Below are positions 9,123-17,551 of a stretch of 64,000 nucleotides of DNA, piece after piece (position 1 is the stretch's first letter; the number at the start of each line of letters is the position of its first letter). A model generated the notes under the pieces. It saw only the letters and a program-made list of their open reading frames with translations, did not search any database and had not been told where the DNA came from. The stretch lies in assembly GCA_947454525.1 (NCBI GenBank), contig CANGJM010000017.1, positions 1-64,000 on the forward strand. The letters are read 5' to 3'. The position numbers and the translations under genes are program-made. Origin of the DNA: Flavobacteriales bacterium (GTDB lineage: Bacteria; Bacteroidota; Bacteroidia; Flavobacteriales_D; Crocinitomicaceae).

Positions 9123-10087
9123 TCCTGTGTGAAGTTGAGGAAAAATTTCACAAAAGAGTAGAGAAGTGCTATGTAGAAAAAGATATTGGCAAGAATACCT
9201 GATCGTTTACTTAAAAAGGCATAGGTTAGAAAATAGGTCAGGGGGATGATTGCTAAGGATAAATACAGTAATGATCCTGAAAAATAGAAATCGACACAAC
9301 CCAACAGGAATAAGGCTGTGAAAATTAATCCGAGCATCTGAATTTGTTTTTTTAGTCGCAGGGATGATTTCAACATGCGCGCGCCCAAACTTGCCAGGCT
9401 AATAAAGAGTAAAATAAAGTACAAACCGGCAATTGGATAGGTATTCAATGCCTTACGGTAATCATGAAGTTGCCAAACGGGAAATTTCCAAGTGAAAACA
9501 AGTGAGTCCGTTAGAAATAGGTAGCTGAAATAATAGAGAAGAGGGACGCTTATTCCAGAAAGACATATGAATAGTTCTCGCCAGTTGAATGGACGTATAA
9601 TCACAATCATGATGAGCATAAAAGGAATGAGAATGGTTAAGTACGGCAGCAAGATCATCGCAAGGCTAAACAAGAGTCCCGCATTAAAAATGATCATTTT
9701 TCCATCGGTGTTTTGTTTCAAATAGAAAAGCGCACCGAGTGTTGCTATGATAAAGAAATGAGCGAGTAATACCGGATTGAATTGATGTAAGGGAACAAAC
9801 ATGGGTGTAAGCACCACGTAAATCAAACTGATGATGTACGTGTTTTTGTCGAGGAATTCGTGACTATTGAATACGGCATTGAGCAATACCGCATTGACAA
9901 GAATCAAGAATGATTGTCCGAAATAGTCCCAGAAATGATTCGACGAAGTTTGACTAAAAAAAAGTCCATCTACTCTGTTCGACGCGACTTGTTCCACCCC
10001 AAGAATGTCCCCAAGAACATAAAGGGCAATGAGCAAAGGCAATAGTAACAAAACCGCTGTTCGGTTGTCTAAAAACAGTCGAATCAT
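9119..10087 (-). CDS. Polytopic membrane protein, DUF6427-like
   Basis: A hydrophobic protein of about 322 residues with roughly nine predicted membrane segments, including AVLLLLPLLIALYVLGDIL near the N-terminus and AGLLFSLAMILLPYLTILIPF mid-way. It resembles the DUF6427 family of unknown function found in Flavobacteriia, placed here from general recall rather than a search. I prefer the ATG at 10087; an in-frame GTG at 10117 would add ten basic residues. It lies upstream of purQ-purD but its own stop is next to their promoter. No catalytic motif is seen. Confidence 0.7.
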   Translation of the reverse strand: MIRLFLDNRTAVLLLLPLLIALYVLGDILGVEQVASNRVDGLFFSQTSSNHFWDYFGQSFLILVNAVLLNAVFNSHEFLDKNTYIISLIYVVLTPMFVPLHQFNPVLLAHFFIIATLGALFYLKQNTDGKMIIFNAGLLFSLAMILLPYLTILIPFMLIMIVIIRPFNWRELFICLSGISVPLLYYFSYLFLTDSLVFTWKFPVWQLHDYRKALNTYPIAGLYFILLFISLASLGARMLKSSLRLKKQIQMLGLIFTALFLLGCVDFYFSGSLLYLSLAIIPLTYFLTYAFLSKRSGILANIFFYIALLYSFVKFFLNFTQD

Positions 10088-10192
10088 ATAACGAAGGTAC
10101 TTTTTTCTAACGGGCACTTTGTACGATTGTGAATAACTCGATGGAATTGTTCAAAATGACTCTATTAACGATAAATTAATTCTTTTTTGGTT

Positions 10193-10221
10193 TTTGATTT
10201 TCACTAAAAATGATATATTTG
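10193..10221 (+). promoter_or_regulatory. Bacteroidota-type promoter of the dksA-like/lspA unit
   Basis: TTTG (10193-10196) and TATATTTG (10214-10221) are 17 nt apart and match the Bacteroidota -33/-7 consensus. The start codon of the DksA-like gene follows about 40 nt downstream. Confidence 0.65.
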
Positions 10222-10262
10222 CTTTCGTTCTCAAAAGGGGATGACTTTGAAAGATTACCGGT

Positions 10263-10643
10263 ATGACTAAAGAAAGAAATAAATTTTCAGATGCTGAGCT
10301 CGCAGAGTTCAAGGAATTGATTCTAAATAAATTAAAAGAAGCACAAATCGATTATACCCTATTAGTTGGTTCATTGTCTCACAACGATGATCATGGAACT
10401 GATGATACGGGAAGAACATTTAATATGATGGAAGATGGTTCTGAAACACTTTCGAGAGAGGAAGTTGCTCAGTTAGCTGCGCGTCAGGAGAAATTCATTC
10501 AAAGTTTACAAGCTGCTTTAACGCGTATCGAAAACAAAACTTACGGGATTTGTCGTGTGAATGGAACATTGATTCCGAAGGAAAGACTTCGTTTGGTTCC
10601 GCATGCAACAATGAGTATTGATGCCAAAAACGCTCAAAAATAG
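10263..10643 (+). CDS. DksA/TraR-family regulator
   Basis: A 126-residue cytoplasmic protein with an N-terminal coiled-coil (residues about 10-90) and a C-terminal segment YGICRVNGTLIPKERLRLVPHA typical of the TraR/DksA family. Such proteins enter the RNA polymerase secondary channel and change promoter response to ppGpp. The canonical four-cysteine zinc finger is degenerate: only one Cys is seen in the finger region, as in many Bacteroidota members. It overlaps lspA by one nucleotide (TAGTG), so both genes are one unit under the promoter at 10193-10221. Confidence 0.88.
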   Translation: MTKERNKFSDAELAEFKELILNKLKEAQIDYTLLVGSLSHNDDHGTDDTGRTFNMMEDGSETLSREEVAQLAARQEKFIQSLQAALTRIENKTYGICRVNGTLIPKERLRLVPHATMSIDAKNAQK

Positions 10644-11320
10644 TGCGTAAAAAACTTTTGTACGTTTTTCTATTGGTTGCCGTTCTATTGATCATCGATC
10701 AATTGATAAAAATCTACATCAAAACAAGTTTCGAACCTGGTCAAACCAAAGCCTTATTCGGTGATTGGTTCGTTTTACATTACATTGAAAATCCAGGAAT
10801 GGCTTTTGGAACAACCTTTGGTTCCGGTATCTGGCACAAACTTGCTTTGAGTATTTTCCGTTTTATTGCCATTGGATTCATCGTCTATTATTTGGTGAAA
10901 CAAGCGAGAAAAGGTGCATCCCTTGAGTTTCTACTCGTTTTTGGGTTGATTCTTGCCGGTGCGACTGGAAATCTCATCGATTCGATGTTTTATGATTACT
11001 TTTTCACGTTAAATCCATGTGATTCGTTTAATCAACTTTCCGGATCAGGAATTAAAGGAGTTTGTACGGATTACGGTTTCAACTATCCAGTTGAACTTCG
11101 TCATCAAGGATTTATGTTGGGTAGTGTGGTGGACATGTTCCAATTCAACGTCAACTGGCCAAAATGGGTTCCGGGAGTAGGAGGTGAACAAATCTTTCCA
11201 GCGATTTGGAACGTGGCGGATGCAAGCATTTCTACCGGAGTCATCTTGATTTTGATCAGACAGAAAACGTATTTCCCAAAGAAAACAGCATCAGAGGAGT
11301 CCAACGAATCAGTGGATTAA
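10643..11320 (+). CDS. lspA: Lipoprotein signal peptidase LspA
   Basis: LspA is the inner-membrane aspartic protease that removes the signal peptide from prolipoproteins after lipidation. It has four hydrophobic segments, with the catalytic aspartates at D164 (GSVVDMFQF) and D193 (WNVADASIS). Start is a GTG that shares its first base with the upstream stop. At 225 residues it is longer than the enterobacterial enzyme (about 165) because roughly 40 residues containing two cysteines (near 117-157) separate the GNLIDS helix from the first catalytic motif, a Bacteroidota feature. The window encodes several probable LspA substrates, for example the lipoproteins at 14087, 16949 and 29583. Confidence 0.95.
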   Translation: MRKKLLYVFLLVAVLLIIDQLIKIYIKTSFEPGQTKALFGDWFVLHYIENPGMAFGTTFGSGIWHKLALSIFRFIAIGFIVYYLVKQARKGASLEFLLVFGLILAGATGNLIDSMFYDYFFTLNPCDSFNQLSGSGIKGVCTDYGFNYPVELRHQGFMLGSVVDMFQFNVNWPKWVPGVGGEQIFPAIWNVADASISTGVILILIRQKTYFPKKTASEESNESVD

Positions 11321-13809
11321 AAATTCCATTTCATGTTTCGGTCATCTAGAATGGCGAAGGAAACCTTCCAGTCAAAGGTCGGTTTGATGTGATTCCCATC
11401 GGAAATAACGCCATAAATCCCCACTCTTAATCTTCGTCTGGACATCTTGAAGTTACGCTCAAGTCCACCAAGAATTTCGTAATGTTGCCAGTCGTATTCT
11501 TTGACGTACATGGCACCAGCTCCAGCAACTAAACCGATTCTTGTTTTCTTGAAGTACGGAATCTTATTTAAGATGGCTCCATTGTCATGGTGTACAACGT
11601 GTGCTTGAAACACGTAATCAATTGTTGGTAAGGTCGTGTCGAGTCCTTGGAAGGAATACAGTGGATTGGAGAACCAAATCGGATCACTTCTCCGTTGGTA
11701 TTTGTAGTCTGGATTGTACAATTGTCGTGCACTGAGAAATTTCCCGACAGAAATTCGGTAATTCATCGTTCCCAAGGTTGAAATTTTAAAGGATTGCATG
11801 ACATCCAATTGGAGGTATTCATGATCCACATCGCTTCCAAATAGCTTCGGGATTCCACGTTCGTAATTCACGCTAAACGTCGGCCAAGCGGAACCTAGGA
11901 CCACTTTTCGGTAGGGCTCGCGCATGTACTTCTGTTTAGGCGTGTAACTGAATCCTAAGTACCCAATCATGGCCTGATACGGTTTGAAATCTGTAGGATC
12001 GTTATTCGGAATGATGTTATCAATGGTGTTGAGGAATTTAAAGTCTGTTAGACTTCTTCGTTCTGAAAATCCAAGGGAAGAGTAGGCATAAAAACCGTTG
12101 AAAAGTTCGTAGTCTGCCGACAAGGTCATTTTTGTTGCTTCGATGAAATTGTCGCGTTTGTAAATTTGTGTGATGGCATCGTAACCGCGGATGACATCGA
12201 AGTCATGGTTAATGGAGAATCGGACAAACCCAAAATGAAAAGGGTCAAATCGGTAACGCCACCAAGTATTACCTTTCACATCTTTATTCAAAAATCCATA
12301 AGAAAAGCGCGTGTACGTTTCCAAGGAACGTTCGTCTTTCCATTTTTTAAAATAGTCAAAACTTGGATTCAGCCTTGGTCCACCAAGTCCAAATGGCTGG
12401 ATAAGCGTCGCAACAGAACCAAGAGACCACTGAATCTTTTGTTCACGATTGCGGTGATCTACACCAAACCAAAGGATCTTGAGTGCGGTAATTTTATTGA
12501 ATACCTCATCAATAGAGTCAAGGTATTCCTTGCGATTGTAAAAATCACGAATGCTGTCTTTGATAATAATAAATCGTTGTTCTTCTGGACTAAGACTCGT
12601 TTGACGTGCGGATGACCAGTAATTTGTATCGCGTTCGTAAGCTTCTTTTGTCGTGACGGCTAATTCCGTGTTAAAGAATTTTTTACTGAATTCTGGGTCG
12701 AAATTGTAATTGGTAAAAAGCGCTGTTGTTTGACAAGCAGACGTTTCGTTTTTGTATTTCACACCGTAGCTTAGCACTTGTTTGTCAAGTACGCACATGG
12801 AGTCACCAACAATCGAAAATGTTTGGTCAATTTCAAAATGATCATAAATCAGCAAGTTCCCTTTGTTCATCGTTAGCTGAAGTTTCTGAATGAGAAACAA
12901 GGAATCAATCACGTAGATGTATCCCTCTAACGTTGTTGTTGCAGTATTTCTGGGAATGATTTTTATTTTACAAATGGTTAGACCGTTCTCCACATAGGTT
13001 TCTTCCATCCTGTATTTATAGGAAAGGATTCCAGGCACGGAAATAGGTGAACTTACCGGAGTTTGATGTAAGTCATCTAAGTGCAATAAATTCTCAAAAA
13101 AGTTAAAATTGGATTTTACGGTCGTTGTGTAGTACAGGGATTGATCAGAACCATGTAGGGTATACGCATTCCTAATTTCTTTGACTTTGTTTCCCGGAGC
13201 GTAATTGCGTTTCAATTGAACTTCCAACAGATTCATGTTGTCAACCCAAGCTGGTGCTTTCGGTAAACTTGCTTCCAATGGATCTGCCGCTACTGTTGCA
13301 TCTTCCGCTTCGTCTTTCTCTTTCTCCTTTTTGTTTGTTTTTTGTTCCTTTACTTTGATGTCCTTCTGCTCGCTCGCTTTGATGTAGACATCTACGGCAT
13401 GTGCATAATTCCACGGATTCATTTGCTCTCTGCGCTTGACCACTTCGAGCATGATTTCTCGTCCGATATTTCCTTTTTTAGTATTCACTACGACTTCTCT
13501 GTAGTCCTGTTCTTTTTCCGGGAATAACTGAATGTCACGTTGCAGGTCTACGTTACTGATGGAAATATACGTTTCCCGATCTTGGTAACCCAATGCCGAA
13601 ATCACCAGAAAATACTCTCCGGGCATGAGGGAAAGTTCGTAGGATCCATCGACAGCGGCAACGGTGCGTTGGTCTGCGGTGTTTTTTACGTAAATTTTAG
13701 CGAATGGAATAGGGGATTTTCGCTCATCAACGACCTTGCCACGGACAAAATTCTGAGCGAAAAGTCCATTTACAAGGATGAGAAATACGATGAGAGAGAA
13801 TGCTTTCAT
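11317..13809 (-). CDS. DUF5686 outer-membrane protein with carboxypeptidase-regulatory-like domain
   Basis: An 830-residue protein with a signal peptide (ending VNGLFAQ), an N-terminal beta-sandwich of the CarboxypepD_reg-like type (FVRGKVVDERKSPIPFAKIYV, residues about 20-105), a charged Lys/Glu-rich linker near 155-180, and a long region rich in beta strands ending in WKVSFAILDDRNMKWNF, typical of DUF5686 outer-membrane barrel proteins of Bacteroidota. Ending in an aromatic residue (F) fits barrel insertion. Function is unknown. Its stop overlaps that of lspA tail to tail by 4 nt. Confidence 0.85.
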   Translation of the reverse strand: MKAFSLIVFLILVNGLFAQNFVRGKVVDERKSPIPFAKIYVKNTADQRTVAAVDGSYELSLMPGEYFLVISALGYQDRETYISISNVDLQRDIQLFPEKEQDYREVVVNTKKGNIGREIMLEVVKRREQMNPWNYAHAVDVYIKASEQKDIKVKEQKTNKKEKEKDEAEDATVAADPLEASLPKAPAWVDNMNLLEVQLKRNYAPGNKVKEIRNAYTLHGSDQSLYYTTTVKSNFNFFENLLHLDDLHQTPVSSPISVPGILSYKYRMEETYVENGLTICKIKIIPRNTATTTLEGYIYVIDSLFLIQKLQLTMNKGNLLIYDHFEIDQTFSIVGDSMCVLDKQVLSYGVKYKNETSACQTTALFTNYNFDPEFSKKFFNTELAVTTKEAYERDTNYWSSARQTSLSPEEQRFIIIKDSIRDFYNRKEYLDSIDEVFNKITALKILWFGVDHRNREQKIQWSLGSVATLIQPFGLGGPRLNPSFDYFKKWKDERSLETYTRFSYGFLNKDVKGNTWWRYRFDPFHFGFVRFSINHDFDVIRGYDAITQIYKRDNFIEATKMTLSADYELFNGFYAYSSLGFSERRSLTDFKFLNTIDNIIPNNDPTDFKPYQAMIGYLGFSYTPKQKYMREPYRKVVLGSAWPTFSVNYERGIPKLFGSDVDHEYLQLDVMQSFKISTLGTMNYRISVGKFLSARQLYNPDYKYQRRSDPIWFSNPLYSFQGLDTTLPTIDYVFQAHVVHHDNGAILNKIPYFKKTRIGLVAGAGAMYVKEYDWQHYEILGGLERNFKMSRRRLRVGIYGVISDGNHIKPTFDWKVSFAILDDRNMKWNF

Positions 13810-13857
13810 AAAGAGTTAAGACTCGTTTTGTTTGTTTTTGTTACACTAACAAAAGAA

Positions 13858-14085
13858 TTACCCTTCTTGTTCCTTGGATTTATCTTTTAAGAATTGTTGG
13901 TGGTTCCCCACGCGTTTCATCATCCAACGTTTCACGAAGAAGGTTGCGAGTGCGATGATCGCGAAAACATAATTGGACGCATATTTTTCAAATCCTTCCG
14001 TGAAACAAAGGTAGGTAACTGTAACGAAAGAAACGCTTGCTACTGCTAACCAGAAGTAGCTCATGATGGTGTTGTATAGGTTCAT
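13858..14085 (-). CDS. Small two-helix membrane protein
   Basis: A 75-residue protein with two hydrophobic segments (residues about 8-28 and 36-52) and a basic, hydrophilic tail (KRWMMKRVGNHQQFLKDKSKEQEG). Its start lies 1 nt from the lptC stop, so it is translated from the same message. I do not recognise a family; it may be a membrane-anchoring partner of its neighbours, but that is only inferred from the position. Confidence 0.65.
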   Translation of the reverse strand: MNLYNTIMSYFWLAVASVSFVTVTYLCFTEGFEKYASNYVFAIIALATFFVKRWMMKRVGNHQQFLKDKSKEQEG

Positions 14086-14086
14086 G

Positions 14087-14656
14087 TTATTTAAATTCGA
14101 GTTCGTTTTCTAATTGGAATTTCCCAACCGGTTTAATGATTTCATATTTACTAAAGTCCTGCTTGGTTCTAATCCCTTCACCAAAGATAGTGCCTTTAGG
14201 AGAGCGAACCTTCACAGAAGATTTCGAATAGATTGTACTATCCTTTTGGTTCCAATAGAGTGCTTCTGTTTCTAGGGTTTGTTTCTTCTCGTAGTTGTAT
14301 AGTCTCACGGAGTCTCTGACCATCAGTGTTCCTTTGGTGTTGTTTATTTCCCCATAAAGTGCGGTCAGTTTTGAAACGATTTCACCTTTTTCATTGAAAA
14401 AGTGAACTTTTAAACTGTCCTTGATTTTGGTGATTTCTTCTTTCCCTCGATAAGTTTCTGCCAATGCAGCAAAAATTTCCACGCGGGCATACCCATCGTC
14501 AGCGTAAATCATTTTGAGGTTTTTTGTGGTTTCATCGGGAGAATGCGCATCAAAACTAATGCGTTCGATGGCATCTAAATCATTTTCACAGGAGTTCAGT
14601 CCTACAAGAAAAAGACTCAGCAAACTGATTAATCCAATTTTCGTTGTCTGAACCAC
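14087..14656 (-). CDS. lptC: LPS export periplasmic protein LptC
   Basis: LptC links the LptB2FG transporter in the inner membrane to the periplasmic LptA bridge for lipopolysaccharide export. The 189-residue protein opens with a lipoprotein-like signal (SLFLVGLNSCEND, lipobox Cys near residue 23) and continues with the beta-jellyroll pattern seen in LptC of Bacteroidota (YGEINNTKGTLMVRDSVRLYN, YWNQKDSTIYSKSSVKVRSPKGTI split over two runs). Start is a GTG at 14656, which overlaps the upstream barrel-protein gene by 28 nt; the lipobox position fits this start. Homology is clear to the LptC/YrbK family, but weak in detail. Confidence 0.85.
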   Translation of the reverse strand: MVQTTKIGLISLLSLFLVGLNSCENDLDAIERISFDAHSPDETTKNLKMIYADDGYARVEIFAALAETYRGKEEITKIKDSLKVHFFNEKGEIVSKLTALYGEINNTKGTLMVRDSVRLYNYEKKQTLETEALYWNQKDSTIYSKSSVKVRSPKGTIFGEGIRTKQDFSKYEIIKPVGKFQLENELEFK

Positions 14657-15969
14657 TTGTCAAAATTGGAAGGTGCGAGGATGAAACTTAGGTTCACGGA
14701 AGCAAATTTCTCTTGTATTCCGAAACTTTGATTACTCGAACGAGAACCCAAATTAACACTGAAGTTAACGGAGGAAGCAGACATTTGCGCCATGATTGGA
14801 AGCCCTAATCCAAAACTCACTGCAGATTCTTGGTATTGAATGTTGTTGGTTGTATACGGCAGTGATTGCGTGTAGTAACCAATTCGATACGTGATTTTCT
14901 CTAATCCTTTCAGAGTGGAAATGTTTTCCATCAAGCGAGATTCTGGACTGAATTGTGCACCGAAAGAAAGGCGTTGAAACGAGGTCATTCCGAAATCAGG
15001 AATTAAATCATGAGCATTGTGATCAAGCGCACCAAATTGATAAAGTGACGCCATCAGACTCAATTTCGGATGTAACTCTCTTGTTGCACGTTTCCATCGT
15101 GGAAGTAGAATGCTGTAGTTTAGTCCGAGCTCTAACGTGGATGAGTTCAACAAGTGAACACGGCTTCGACTAAACGCGATGGTGTCGTATGTAGTGCTCG
15201 AATTGATGTTGGATGCAGTATAAAATTCATCTTGGTAATCTCCAGTAATGGTTTGATTCGGAAGGTAAACTGCACTCAAACTAATCAACTGGTTTTTCCC
15301 AAGTTGCTGTTGGAAATAGGCTCCAAGTTCGTAGTGAAACGAACGTATGATCAATGAATTGATGTTAATCCCACCTTGATTCGATCCTGAAGCAATCAGT
15401 TTCGCTTGTCGTTCATTGGTGACCGTCCCGAATAAATACGAAGCATTTGCGCCGATCGATAGTTTTGTTTTGGGACGATAAACAAGTCCATAAGAATAGC
15501 CTAAAAACAGGTCCTGTATGGCTCCTCTACCTTTGTATGTGTATTGCAAGGAGTCGAATCCTGTAAAAGATTTGTCTGTAATTTGATAACCTCTTGCTGA
15601 ATAGGGTTTTAATCCGAAAGCGAGTCCCATGTTTTTTTTGATGCGTACACCGATTGCAATATGGTCAATCATTCCTGCAAATCCAATTTGTGTTTTCGTT
15701 TGCTCTGAATAATTAGAAATTCTTGTTTGAATTCCATAAGAGTAGAGCGTGTTTCCTGTACTGAGCGTATTGTAGGTAGCTGGATTGTAAAAATTTAAAA
15801 TAGTGGAGTCAAACACGTTGATGGTGTTTTTCCCTAAGGCATCAAAGATTGCATGGTTTTGAGCTGAACTTTCACCGAGTCCGTAGTAGGAAGCAGGTTG
15901 ATTGGTAGTAGATTGCGACCAAGTTTGTGAGAATACAAAAAGGATAAGGAAATTAAAGAGAATCTTCAT
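14629..15969 (-). CDS. Exported outer-membrane barrel protein upstream of lptC
   Basis: A 446-residue protein with a signal peptide (LILFVFSQTWSQS) followed by AQNHAIFDALGKNTINVFD and a series of amphipathic strands alternating with short turns, ending at FRQRKLD. It resembles the family of FadL/PorV-shaped Bacteroidota outer-membrane proteins without a named role. It overlaps coaX by 17 nt upstream and lptC by 28 nt downstream, so its production is coupled to that of LptC. No enzymatic site is visible. Confidence 0.75.
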   Translation of the reverse strand: MKILFNFLILFVFSQTWSQSTTNQPASYYGLGESSAQNHAIFDALGKNTINVFDSTILNFYNPATYNTLSTGNTLYSYGIQTRISNYSEQTKTQIGFAGMIDHIAIGVRIKKNMGLAFGLKPYSARGYQITDKSFTGFDSLQYTYKGRGAIQDLFLGYSYGLVYRPKTKLSIGANASYLFGTVTNERQAKLIASGSNQGGININSLIIRSFHYELGAYFQQQLGKNQLISLSAVYLPNQTITGDYQDEFYTASNINSSTTYDTIAFSRSRVHLLNSSTLELGLNYSILLPRWKRATRELHPKLSLMASLYQFGALDHNAHDLIPDFGMTSFQRLSFGAQFSPESRLMENISTLKGLEKITYRIGYYTQSLPYTTNNIQYQESAVSFGLGLPIMAQMSASSVNFSVNLGSRSSNQSFGIQEKFASVNLSFILAPSNFDKWFRQRKLD

Positions 15970-16681
15970 TCAGACGGTAAATTTCTAGAATTCCTTCTAG
16001 GGTTAAATGTTCGAGTACAAAGATGTTACTTTTTTGCTCGAAATCAAAATATCGCGCGTCTCCTCCGGTGAGGTAAACATCTAAATCAGGGAATTTTGTT
16101 TGGTATTGTTGAATTAATTGGGTGATTTCAGCTTTCCAACCATTTAACACGCCACTTTCAATTGATTCCTTAGTATTCTTTCCAATGAGCTTTGCACTTG
16201 AATGAACAGGAATCAGCGGAAGTTTTGCAGTGAACGTTTGCAGTGAAAGTGCACGCATCGCTAATCCGGGTGAAATGGAACCACCTTCGTAGGATTGTGT
16301 TGCATTCATGAAGTCAAATTTGATGCAGGTACCCAAATCAATGACCAATTTTGCTTTCGTTGGATTCCGGTTTGCCACGGCTGCCATGTTACACAGACGG
16401 TCAATCCCAAGTGTTTCGGGTGTCAGGTAGTCCAAATTAAAAGGCAGATTCATGTGAGCGCTTATGTACATCTTGTTTTGAAAAAAATCTTCCAATGGTT
16501 TTTTCCATTCATCTGCAAGTACAGACGAAATCACGATGGGAATGTTACCATCCAGTTCCTTCCAAGGAAAAGAGCTCAAATCGAAGCGTTTAACACGAGA
16601 AATCACCCCATTTTCCACCGTTCCAAGTTTCACGTGTGTGTTCCCGGCATCCAATAAATAGGCAGTTGTTTTGTCGTGCAT
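15953..16681 (-). CDS. coaX: Type III pantothenate kinase
   Basis: CoaX phosphorylates pantothenate as the first step of coenzyme A synthesis and is not inhibited by CoA. The ASKHA-fold motifs are present: LLDAGNTHVKLG near the N-terminus, LVIDLGTCIKFDF in the middle, GGSISPGLAMR and LTGGDARYF near the end. At 242 residues it is of normal size. It heads the coaX - barrel protein - lptC series on this strand, an order common in Bacteroidota. panB at 28764-29579 makes the upstream pathway precursor. Confidence 0.94.
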   Translation of the reverse strand: MHDKTTAYLLDAGNTHVKLGTVENGVISRVKRFDLSSFPWKELDGNIPIVISSVLADEWKKPLEDFFQNKMYISAHMNLPFNLDYLTPETLGIDRLCNMAAVANRNPTKAKLVIDLGTCIKFDFMNATQSYEGGSISPGLAMRALSLQTFTAKLPLIPVHSSAKLIGKNTKESIESGVLNGWKAEITQLIQQYQTKFPDLDVYLTGGDARYFDFEQKSNIFVLEHLTLEGILEIYRLNEDSL

Positions 16682-16723
16682 GACACAAAGTTAAGTAGCT
16701 TTCAAAGAAATTTACCTGACTTT

Positions 16724-16755
16724 TTGATTAGAAATAAAAAAAAGTGTTAAATTTG
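16724..16755 (+). promoter_or_regulatory. Promoter of tRNA-Phe
   Basis: TTG (16724-16726) and TAAATTTG (16748-16755) lie 21 nt apart and fit the Bacteroidota consensus, at the long end of its spacing. The tRNA starts 15 nt downstream of the -7 box. Confidence 0.55.
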
Positions 16756-16769
16756 CCCCACCAATAGCT

Positions 16770-16842
16770 GGTGCCTTAGCTCAGTTGGTAGAGCAAAGGA
16801 CTGAAAATCCTTGTGTCCCTGGTTCGATTCCTGGAGGCACCA
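16770..16842 (+). tRNA. tRNA-Phe (GAA)
   Basis: A complete cloverleaf: acceptor GGTGCCT pairs with AGGCACC, D-arm GCTC/GAGC, anticodon stem AAGGA/TCCTT with loop CTGAAAA giving anticodon GAA at 16803-16805, and T-arm CCTGG/CCTGG with TTCGATT loop. The 3' CCA is not encoded. It is followed 8 nt later by a rho-independent terminator and preceded by its own promoter, so it is a single-gene unit. Confidence 0.97.
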
Positions 16843-16850
16843 CTAGCCAA

Positions 16851-16882
16851 AGTCCTGACGGAAACGTCAGGACTTTTTTTTG
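16851..16882 (+). terminator. Rho-independent terminator of tRNA-Phe
   Basis: A perfect 10-bp stem (AGTCCTGACG with CGTCAGGACT, GAAA tetraloop) is followed by a run of nine T. Confidence 0.92.
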
Positions 16883-16948
16883 GTATATTAATGAATAATC
16901 CCTCTTTCCCTAAGAATAATTATCTTCGGAACTTCAAACATAAACACC

Positions 16949-17551
16949 ATGAATCGGTCATTATTTTTTTCCGCTTTGCTTTTTATCACACTGATCTCTT
17001 CTTGTACGAACAGTGAACAGGGTAAACAATTGGAAGAAGTCACAGCACTTATCCACTCAAAAGATTCTTTGGAAAAGCTTTACCATGAAAATCAATTCGA
17101 TTCTTTGAATTATTGGAGACTTGAGGCATCCAACATTGAAATTACGATTAAACGAAATTATGTTTCAAATACAGTAGATAAAGAACTTTCTACAAAGATG
17201 AACCGTTTCAAGTCTATGCAAGAAATCATCGATGCTGAAAGTGAATTGGGGGGAGAAGGTGAATACGAAGAAGAGGAAAAAGAAATGACCTTAGGTCGTC
17301 GCATGATGTTACTCAATAGCGGATTCAAAAAAGAGAAAATTAGCCTTGAAAACTTACAGTCGGATTTGGAGAATAAGCTGTTGGATCCGAAAAAGTTTAA
17401 AATATACATTCAGTCCGAAAGGATGAAAGTAAAACAAATGGAAAATCAATTAACTCAATACCTGTTCGTCAAAAATACAGAACTAAAGGAATACATTAAA
17501 TTGTGTAAAGAGTTGCGCGTTTTTGCTGATTCGATTTCTAAAAAATCTTAA
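16949..17551 (+). CDS. Coiled-coil lipoprotein, unknown function
   Basis: A 200-residue protein with a lipoprotein signal: LLFITLISSCTNSEQ, lipobox Cys near residue 19. The rest is highly charged and helical (long runs rich in Glu, Lys, Leu), suggesting coiled coils between about residues 30 and 190. An acidic patch GEGEYEEEEKEMTLG is near residue 103. No known family is recognised. It converges with the giant PKD gene, the stops sharing the 4 nt TTAA. Confidence 0.65.
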   Translation: MNRSLFFSALLFITLISSCTNSEQGKQLEEVTALIHSKDSLEKLYHENQFDSLNYWRLEASNIEITIKRNYVSNTVDKELSTKMNRFKSMQEIIDAESELGGEGEYEEEEKEMTLGRRMMLLNSGFKKEKISLENLQSDLENKLLDPKKFKIYIQSERMKVKQMENQLTQYLFVKNTELKEYIKLCKELRVFADSISKKS

